Shown piece by piece: positions 58,707-64,000 of a DNA stretch of 64,000 nucleotides. The stretch comes from Microcaldota archaeon (GTDB lineage: Archaea; Micrarchaeota; Micrarchaeia; Anstonellales; Anstonellaceae). Each line of letters starts with the position of its first letter. The first letter of the stretch is position 1. The position numbers and the translations under genes are program-made. A model generated the notes under the pieces. That model was given only the letters and a program-made list of their open reading frames with translations. It ran no database searches and had not been told where the DNA came from. The DNA lies in the NCBI GenBank assembly GCA_026413805.1, contig JAOAKE010000002.1:1-64000 (forward strand), written 5' to 3'.

Positions 58707-60422
58707 GTGCATGATGGTAGCAGCGCAGTGGTGCAGTTTTCCTTTTTCATAATATTTGCCCTTCTTGGCACCCTCCTTTCAATGAAGCTTCGCCAGCCAT
58801 ATGTAGTGGGGCTGCTACTGCTTGGAATGATTGCTGGTCCAAATGCCTTGGGAATAATCTCAGACACAGGGCTTATCGCCACCCTTTCAGACCTTGGGGC
58901 CATCTTGCTCCTTTTCACAGTGGGGATTGAGTTTTCAATAGCCAGGATACTAAAGTCAAGCTTCCGCGCACTATTTATCACAGCGTTCAAAATGTCCCTT
59001 CTTTTCATATTTGGCTACGAAGCCGCTCTTTATTTCGGGCTTGACCTGACCTCTGCGCTATTTGTTGGCGCAATGCTTTCAATCACCAGCACTGCCCTGC
59101 TTTTCAAGATAGTTGAGCAAAAAAACATGCACAAGAACCGCGTCCTGCCCCTCCTCTTCTCCATGCTCATATTTGAAGACATTGCCGCAGTGGCTGCGCT
59201 TACCTTCTTTTCAAGCTTGGGCAGTGGCGCCCCAACTTATGAGGACAAGGTCTATTCCATCTTGGTTTCGCTGGGGTTGCTTGGCGCCTTCTATATACTT
59301 GTGCGCAAGGCAGCAGCAGACATGATAACTCGGCTCACCTCCACCTTTTCACAGGAGGTCATGATCTTTGTCTCATTTTCCCTCTGCCTTGCACTCTCAA
59401 TGGTCTCTTCATTCCTTGGCCTTTCGCCAGCAATAGGGGCTTTCTTGGCAGGCAGCATTGTAGCCTCATTGAAAAATTCCCGCCAGATTGAGCGAGAGAT
59501 AAAGCCCCTCCTTTTGACATTTGCATCGCTTTTCTTCCTCTCCCTTGGAATGCAGATAAGCCCAGCGGTGATACTTGCCAACTTTCCCTTCGCCTTCACA
59601 ATCACAGCGCTATTCGTCCTCATCTGCTTTTCTTCAGTCTATTTCTTCCTTTATACTACTGGGGCAAGCTCACGGACCGCACTTTTCGGAGCCTCGGCGA
59701 TGGTGGTGCTTGGAGAGTTCTCACTCCTCATTGCCTCGCTTGCCAGAGGTGAATTTGGCTCTCTTCTAATATCCACAGCCTCTTTTGGAGTAGTGGCCAC
59801 CTCCATCCTCTCTTCTTTCCTTCTTGACAACCAAGAGCGCCTTTTCGGGGTGGGGCAGAGGCTCATGCCAAGGATGTTGCGCCGCTCAGCCCATTCACTT
59901 TCTTGGTATTTCAGCGGGCTGATGCGCGATTTTTCTCCGACAGGCAGCTTCTGGAAAATCTCCATTGTATGCTGGCAGTGCATCAGAAATGAACTTGGCA
60001 AAATTGCCCTGCTGGGCATCATCCTGGTATTTTTGCGCTTCGCTATCCGAGCAGCAGGGCTTTCTCCTCAGGCTGCTGCCCAGCTCATGGCTGCCCTTTT
60101 TGTTCTTGCAGCCGTCCCATTTCTATTGATACTACGGCGCATAATACAAGAGCTGCACCCAATATTAGATGCCCTTTCAAAGTCAATAGTCCGCCACCGC
60201 AGAACTGCAAAGAGCCGCTCTATAATTTTGCGAGATATGGCTTCTGCCCTCATCCTAATATTAACATCAATCATCCTTCCAGAGGTTATTTCCTTTTTGA
60301 GGCTGCCACCACTATTCCTCTGGGCAGACGAGCTTCTAATCCTCCTTGCCCTCGTATTCCTATGGGACGTCTACCGCCATTCGCGCCAGCTATCGCTGCC
60401 CCCAGCAAAAAGATCAACCTGA
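58707..60422 (+). CDS. Kef-type (CPA2) monovalent cation:proton antiporter
   Basis: 571 residues with about 12 hydrophobic helices in the first 380 residues. Motifs: Q-P-Y-V-V-G-L-L-L-L-G-M-I-A-G-P, L-F-T-V-G-I-E-F, S-I-T-S-T-A-L and F-E-D-I-A-A-V. The following region is also membrane-embedded but has no TrkA-N nucleotide-binding domain, so it is not the K+-regulated KefB/C type. Start GTG at 58707 after AAAGGTGTTTTA. Cytoplasmic-membrane Na+/H+ or K+/H+ exchange. Confidence 0.9.
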   Translation: MHDGSSAVVQFSFFIIFALLGTLLSMKLRQPYVVGLLLLGMIAGPNALGIISDTGLIATLSDLGAILLLFTVGIEFSIARILKSSFRALFITAFKMSLLFIFGYEAALYFGLDLTSALFVGAMLSITSTALLFKIVEQKNMHKNRVLPLLFSMLIFEDIAAVAALTFFSSLGSGAPTYEDKVYSILVSLGLLGAFYILVRKAAADMITRLTSTFSQEVMIFVSFSLCLALSMVSSFLGLSPAIGAFLAGSIVASLKNSRQIEREIKPLLLTFASLFFLSLGMQISPAVILANFPFAFTITALFVLICFSSVYFFLYTTGASSRTALFGASAMVVLGEFSLLIASLARGEFGSLLISTASFGVVATSILSSFLLDNQERLFGVGQRLMPRMLRRSAHSLSWYFSGLMRDFSPTGSFWKISIVCWQCIRNELGKIALLGIILVFLRFAIRAAGLSPQAAAQLMAALFVLAAVPFLLILRRIIQELHPILDALSKSIVRHRRTAKSRSIILRDMASALILILTSIILPEVISFLRLPPLFLWADELLILLALVFLWDVYRHSRQLSLPPAKRST

Positions 60423-60439
60423 CTAGGGCATTCTTCTGT

Positions 60440-61312
60440 TCAGAACCCCAAAAGGTAAATTTCACTCCCGTCAGGGAGGAGGATGCTTGAAGGCCATTTG
60501 AACAGCTCTTCTTTTTTTCCATCACTCTTCTTTGCATTCTCAGCAGTGCATTTTTCTTTTTGCATGGCGAATATCTCCATTTTAGAATTCCTAATCGCAG
60601 AGTTAATGTCCCTGATTAAGCCTTCGCAAAAGCTAGCCAGCCTTTCAAGATTTGCCTCTGACAGGCGAGCCATCCTGTCTATGAATAAATAGCCTGTCTT
60701 CTTTTTGCCAGTTGCCACTTCTATATTCCACCTGCTCCAGCGGTAAGTGGAGTATAGCGAATGTGCCAAGAATGCCGATGCCGCCCCAAGCCCTATTGCA
60801 GTGATTGGGGAGGGAAAAGCTGCAAAAAATGCTCCTGCTATCGCCATTGTCCAGAAAGCCGCAGAATCTTTTAGCAAGTATTCTCCTTCTTTTGAAGGTG
60901 GCAGCTCAAGAAAAGTGCCAAAAGCAATCTTGGCATATCTTTCGGCATTTCTTGCAAGCAGCCTTTTTTCGGCATTGCCTCTGATCTCTTCTATCTTTTG
61001 CTCAACGCGACCATTTTTTATAGACATTGCAATCTCTTGCACCAGCCTGAGGGTTTTGGCAGAATACTCCAAGTATCTTATTTTCTCTTCTATTTCCTCT
61101 TTTGTCTTTTCCTTTTCCAAAAGAGGCATTCTACGGCGTATAGCTACATTGTTTTCATCCACTACCCATTCCTTTGTTGCCAGGTTTCTTACTGTCCTGA
61201 GGCATCCCAAAAAAGAGTAGCTCTCAACCCTTCTGAAAAATTTCTCGCGCCTGCCTTCTTTTCCTGCGACAGGGCTTGCGCTGGACTTTGAATCCCTAAG
61301 AAGGAGCTCCAT
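60440..61312 (-). CDS. Protein with hydrophobic hairpin and helical flanks, function unknown
   Basis: 290 residues: basic N-terminus, a helical Lys/Glu stretch (E-K-T-K-E-E-I-E-E-K-I-R), a hydrophobic hairpin at about 150-190 (M-A-I-A-G-A-F-F-A-A-F and A-I-G-L-G-A-A-S-A-F-L-A), then a helical tail. GGTGATGGG precedes the ATG. The layout is similar to that of the small membrane-associated proteins near the MoxR operon, but no sequence kinship was established. Confidence 0.6.
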   Translation of the reverse strand: MELLLRDSKSSASPVAGKEGRREKFFRRVESYSFLGCLRTVRNLATKEWVVDENNVAIRRRMPLLEKEKTKEEIEEKIRYLEYSAKTLRLVQEIAMSIKNGRVEQKIEEIRGNAEKRLLARNAERYAKIAFGTFLELPPSKEGEYLLKDSAAFWTMAIAGAFFAAFPSPITAIGLGAASAFLAHSLYSTYRWSRWNIEVATGKKKTGYLFIDRMARLSEANLERLASFCEGLIRDINSAIRNSKMEIFAMQKEKCTAENAKKSDGKKEELFKWPSSILLPDGSEIYLLGF

Positions 61313-61423
61313 CCCATCACCCGGGCGTGTGCACTACGCCCATTTATAAAATTCGCCCGGCAAACCTTATACAGCTTTCCCCTCTCTTTTCACGCCAGTT
61401 GCCAGCAGGACACAGAAGCAAAC

Positions 61424-61433
61424 CTTTAAATAA
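61424..61433 (+). promoter_or_regulatory. TATA box of the 210-residue protein gene
   Basis: CTTTAAATAA about 40 nt before the ATG at 61466, followed by an AT-rich run and GGTGTATTT. Confidence 0.45.
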
Positions 61434-61465
61434 TGCTGTTATAATAAGTATAAATAGGTGTATTT

Positions 61466-62098
61466 ATGTCTTGGTTTAAAAAGAACCCCAAGGGGACGAA
61501 TGGCGAGGTTTACCAAGCCCTCAGAGAAGGGCTTGATAAGATGAAAAGGCTGCAAATTGAGCGCATTCCTTTAATGGTAGAGGAAGCAGGCCCATCAGGG
61601 GAATCAAAAAAGGCGGTGGGCTGGTCGCCAATAAACAGGCTCAATCTCGGCTATTATCCGTATGCAACTCTGCACGAAATAGAAAAGGAGAAGATAGACG
61701 AAAATAAGCACTACATAGTGGCATCCCTTTTTTATAGGAAAGGGGTTGGGGGCGAACCAGACATAGAAAGAGTAGAGGTCGTGCACCGGACACGCATCTT
61801 TCCGCTATTTCCAGCTTCCGGCAAGCATTACTATTCTGTCGCTTATCATTACGACGGCGACAGCATAAAAATTTTCGCAGACGACAACCAAAAGATAGAA
61901 GGCTGGAAGGGCGCAGAGGTTGAAGAAGCTATTAACAAAGGCATCCGCGAATATCTTGCAATAACAAAAGAACTGATGGAAAAGGCAGGAGTATTCAAGG
62001 CACTTGAAAAAATCGCAAACCGGGCAGTTTCTCCCTTTGATCAGATTTTGTCCGATATGCGCAATAGCATTGAGAAGGCAAAAAAACACCCCCTATAA
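61466..62098 (+). CDS. Soluble protein of unknown function
   Basis: 210 residues: M-S-W-F-K-K-N-P-K-G-T, a beta-rich middle (Y-I-V-A-S-L-F-Y, V-E-V-V-H-R-T-R-I, Y-Y-S-V-A-Y-H-Y-D-G-D) and a helical C-terminus. No signal peptide or membrane helix. GGTG five bases before the ATG. Probably in an operon with the downstream DUF362 gene (spacing about 13 nt). No family was recognised. Confidence 0.65.
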   Translation: MSWFKKNPKGTNGEVYQALREGLDKMKRLQIERIPLMVEEAGPSGESKKAVGWSPINRLNLGYYPYATLHEIEKEKIDENKHYIVASLFYRKGVGGEPDIERVEVVHRTRIFPLFPASGKHYYSVAYHYDGDSIKIFADDNQKIEGWKGAEVEEAINKGIREYLAITKELMEKAGVFKALEKIANRAVSPFDQILSDMRNSIEKAKKHPL

Positions 62099-62111
62099 AT
62101 ATGGTGGTTTT

Positions 62112-63065
62112 ATGCAGGGAACCCAAGCAGCCATGCGCCCCACCCTCCAAGAGGCTCTAGGCAGTGTTAATTCCGAAGTTAAAAACCGCATAAGAGGTGC
62201 ACAGGTACTCATTAAGCCCAATTTTGTGGATCCACAAATACCAAGGGCGTGTTCAACACCAGCAGCAATAGGCACGGTTGCACGCTGGGCTTTTTTTCAC
62301 GGTGCGGACCGTGTCCTTGTAGGAGACGATGGATGCCTGCATTCCCAGGAAAAAATGCTTGGGAGTGGGATAAAAACCTTCTCAAGCCGAGCCGGTGATC
62401 TTTTAGGAGTTACAGATGAACTGCGAAAAGTCGTGGCTGAAACTGGAAAAAAGGCTGGCTATATCGAGATGGCTTCTTTGCGCACAGTAGAGTTTGAAGG
62501 AATTCTGCTCAGGGACACTTCGGAGTTTATGGTGGTCAATCTCACTCTTCCAAAAGTGCATGGCGAATATGAGTTCAGCGGAGTTTGCAAAAACCTCATC
62601 GGGCTAATACCTCCTGAAAAAAGGTCGGAAACAGTACACCCATCAAGCGGTAGAGAGATAGGCTTGGAGTTGAAATATGCTGTATCCTCCGACACCAGCA
62701 TCAAGCCTTTGTGCTCCCCGCAGATTGTGTATGTGGATGAAAGCAACCGCCAAAAGCAATTTGACGTTATGCAAAAGCTGATAAATTACGCAAGGACTGC
62801 CGGAAACTTCCTGCTCCATGTGATAGATGGAAGCATGGGCCTGATTCTCCACGAACATTTTGGGCCCAGAGTCAAGCTGGGCTTCGCAGCGGCAGGCACC
62901 GACCCCGTCCAAGTTGATAGCATATGCTACAAGTACCTTAACATACCTTCAGTCTTTTACCTTCCAGGCGGCCAAGTTGGCAAAATGGCAGGTAAGCAAG
63001 TTCTGATATACGACAGCGATAGCCAAGGTCTTTGGACCGGGCTTGAATTATCTAATAAAAAATAA
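62112..63065 (+). CDS. DUF362-family protein
   Basis: 317 residues: V-L-I-K-P-N-F-V-D, S-T-P-A-A-I-G-T-V-A-R-W-A and G-A-D-R-V-L-V-G-D-D, the DUF362 core. F-S-G-V-C-K-N-L-I-G-L and G-L-I/A-G-T-D-P-V-Q-V-D-S follow. Family members often carry ferredoxin clusters, but none is seen here. Activity is unknown. The start ATG at 62112 follows GTGGT plus 3 nt. Confidence 0.85.
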   Translation: MQGTQAAMRPTLQEALGSVNSEVKNRIRGAQVLIKPNFVDPQIPRACSTPAAIGTVARWAFFHGADRVLVGDDGCLHSQEKMLGSGIKTFSSRAGDLLGVTDELRKVVAETGKKAGYIEMASLRTVEFEGILLRDTSEFMVVNLTLPKVHGEYEFSGVCKNLIGLIPPEKRSETVHPSSGREIGLELKYAVSSDTSIKPLCSPQIVYVDESNRQKQFDVMQKLINYARTAGNFLLHVIDGSMGLILHEHFGPRVKLGFAAAGTDPVQVDSICYKYLNIPSVFYLPGGQVGKMAGKQVLIYDSDSQGLWTGLELSNKK

Positions 63066-63106
63066 GTTCAAGCCCCCGGCGAGGATCGAACTCGCTACCT
63101 GTTGTT

Positions 63107-63259
63107 TTCTTGTTGTTACTTCTCAGGCTTCCCTTGGGAAGTAACGTAGAAACCCGCCCGCAGTTTCGCAAGGGGGTTTCTCGCCCAGTTCCGCTCTGTT
63201 TGGTGTTCGGGAGGAAGTAACGTAGAAACCCGCCCGCAGTTTCGCAAGGGGGTTTCTCG
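63107..63259 (-). other. 153-nt tRNA-Thr intron
   Basis: Sits at the canonical 37/38 position. Contains two perfect 47-bp copies, each with a potential stem AGAAACCC/GGGTTTCT. No open frame of note. Confidence 0.8.
63137..63259 (-). repeat. Perfect 47-bp direct duplication inside the tRNA-Thr intron
   Basis: 63137-63183 and 63213-63259 match at all 47 positions, separated by 29 bp (period 76). The second copy abuts the 5' splice site. Confidence 0.92.
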
Positions 63260-63318
63260 TACAAGACAACCGCTCTACCAATGAGCTACGGGGGCCCACA
63301 GAAAACTTAGCACATATC

Positions 63319-63327
63319 ATTTTAAAG
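63319..63327 (-). promoter_or_regulatory. TATA box of tRNA-Thr
   Basis: On the minus strand TTTAAAATG about 28 nt before the tRNA 5' end (63295). Confidence 0.45.
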
Positions 63328-63366
63328 GTTGGTCGGAAGAAAACCAAGCTAACAAGGGTGCAGTCT

Positions 63367-63519
63367 ATGGGCAAATTTCCAGAAGCAGACGCATACATCT
63401 CAAATATTTTTATCTGCCGCAAGTGCAAGGCACGTAACAAGCGAGGGGCAGAGAAGTGCCGAAAATGCGGTTCTCCTTATATGCGCCCCAAGCGCAAGGA
63501 CATCAGGGTCAAGAAGTGA
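63367..63519 (+). CDS. rpl40e: Large ribosomal subunit protein eL40
   Basis: 50 residues, short and easily missed: I-C-R-K-C-K-A-R-N and E-K-C-R-K-C-G, the L40e zinc ribbon, ending in a basic tail (R-P-K-R-K-D-I-R-V-K-K). The ATG at 63367 is preceded by AAGGGTGCAGTCT. Confidence 0.93.
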   Translation: MGKFPEADAYISNIFICRKCKARNKRGAEKCRKCGSPYMRPKRKDIRVKK

Positions 63520-63537
63520 AGGTGGAGGCAGAGGGCC

Positions 63538-63984
63538 ATGGCAGAGGGCGAAGTAGTTTTCACCGCACGCTACAAGGACTGGGTGGTAATAAAGAAGATG
63601 TCTATTGACTCTTCTACCACCCCGCAGGAAGTGGCAGCGATACTAGCATCAATAGAAGCCACTCTCTCCCGCAAGAGCTATGAATTTGCAGGCATAAACC
63701 AGCAGAAAATAGACGAAATCGCAGAAAGGATGGTAAAAGGTAAGCGCAAGAGCTACTCCTCTTTGGCAGAGGCGATTTCGTCAATCAAGCCAAGCGAGCT
63801 TCGCCAAGAGCTGCTTGCAGCCTGCCCCACTGAAAAACACCTGCCAATCGCAGAAAATTACCTTCTAAAAATGGTGCTTGATAAGCTCGGGTTTCGCACT
63901 AACCTAGATACCGAGACGCTTCAAGAGGTATACCCTGAAATAAAGGTGGCAAAGCCACGCGGCAACTTCGGCAAAAAGAAGTAG
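63538..63984 (+). CDS. DUF2666-like archaeal protein
   Basis: 148 residues: V-F-T-A-R-Y-K-D-W-V-V-I-K-K-M and S-I-D-S-S-T-T-P-Q-E-V-A-A-I-L-A-S-I followed by E-F-A-G-I-N-Q-Q-K-I-D. This resembles what I remember of DUF2666, but was not checked against any profile. Soluble, helical. Follows L40e by 18 nt, so probably co-transcribed. Another ATG begins right after its stop (63986), too close to the window end to judge. Confidence 0.5.
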   Translation: MAEGEVVFTARYKDWVVIKKMSIDSSTTPQEVAAILASIEATLSRKSYEFAGINQQKIDEIAERMVKGKRKSYSSLAEAISSIKPSELRQELLAACPTEKHLPIAENYLLKMVLDKLGFRTNLDTETLQEVYPEIKVAKPRGNFGKKK

Positions 63985-64000
63985 CATGCCAATTGGCGCA

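Larger units (their letters stand above)
63071..63295 (-). tRNA. tRNA-Thr(TGT) with 153-nt anticodon-loop intron
   Basis: Reading on the minus strand from 63295: acceptor GCCCCCG (63295-63289) with CGGGGGC (63078-63072) and discriminator T (63071), as in archaeal tRNA-Thr. D stem GCTC..GAGC, anticodon stem GTTGT (63270-63266) with ACAAC (63105-63101), anticodon TGT (63263-63261), then A37. T arm GCGAG-TTCGATC-CTCGC is uninterrupted. The intron 63107-63259 lies at 37/38. Confidence 0.88.

Noticed and set aside
63137..63259. Two identical 47-bp repeats with a 29-bp spacer, possibly a mini CRISPR array
   Set aside because: They lie entirely inside the tRNA-Thr intron, there are only two copies and no cas genes in the window.
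63986..64000. Possible start of another gene (ATG CCA ATT GGC GCA) at the window edge
   Set aside because: Only five codons are visible and no ribosome-binding site is clear.
1..64000. Insertion sequences, integrases or prophage modules
   Set aside because: No transposase or integrase motif and no terminal inverted repeats were recognised anywhere in the window.

Overview
The window reads as archaeal chromosome, probably from a DPANN-type archaeon. This is inferred from the RNA polymerase set (split B''/B' and A'/A'' subunits, H, D and N), EF-2 with a diphthamide-type loop, archaeal-only ribosomal proteins (L30e, S4e, L32e, L19e, L34e, L14e, L18e, L40e), archaeal RNase P protein 1, Cbf5, archaeal NusA, a class III (pilin-type) signal peptide, TATA-box promoters and tRNA introns. 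The exact phylum (Micrarchaeota or Iainarchaeota-like?) cannot be fixed by eye.

Layout. 1-6.3 kb: the 3' end of a repeat-rich surface protein, a decayed RNase J/beta-CASP-like remnant, a CorA-like transporter, a small integral membrane protein, a JAMM/MPN metalloprotease and a long coiled-coil protein. 6.4-16.0 kb, minus strand: an accessory operon of six genes encoding a small membrane-associated protein, a MoxR AAA+ ATPase, a vWA protein with a MIDAS motif, a GXGXG (FwdC/GltB-C-like) beta-helix protein, a 1386-residue protein of unknown function and a 93-residue protein. This is the best candidate for an undescribed system. 16.2-28.8 kb: rpoH-rpoB''-rpoB'-rpoA'-(small membrane protein)-rpoA''-L30e-nusA-S12-S7, then a divergent pilin-like gene and EF-2. 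28.8-32.9 kb: a secreted SCP2-like protein, a large membrane-anchored GH5-type glycosidase with Ig-like modules, and a pyrimidine-dimer glycosylase.

33.0-56.2 kb is the S10/spc/alpha-type ribosomal super-cluster, nearly all plus strand: L3-L4-L23-L2-S19-L22-S3-L29-eIF1-Rnp1-S17-L14-L24-S4e-L5-S14-S8-L6-L32e-L19e-L18-S5-L30-L15-(VirB2-like membrane protein)-SecY-Adk-EMC3/DUF106-L34e-Cmk-L14e-Cbf5-tRNA-Ser-S13-S4-S11-RpoD-tRNA-Leu-L18e-L13-S9-RpoN-tRNA-Pro-S2. It couples ribosome assembly, protein export, nucleotide supply and RNAP assembly. 56.2-64 kb holds a Cys-repeat lipoprotein, tRNA-Leu(UAG), unknown coiled-coil and membrane proteins, a Kef-type antiporter, a DUF362 protein, an intron-bearing tRNA-Thr, L40e and a DUF2666-like protein.

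Two sequence-level themes stand out. First, three tRNA genes (Ser-GGA, Leu-GAG, Leu-TAG) carry structured insertions of 35-85 nt inside the T-loop, exactly between TTC and the A(A/A/G)T half. A fourth (Pro-GGG) has an insertion in the same loop that cannot be resolved as simply. tRNA-Thr instead has a 153-nt anticodon-loop intron containing a perfect 47-bp duplication. Second, a recurring initiation element, GTGGT or GTGAT followed by 3-4 nt and the start codon, precedes many genes. It decides starts that would otherwise be called 9 nt too early at an in-frame GTG.
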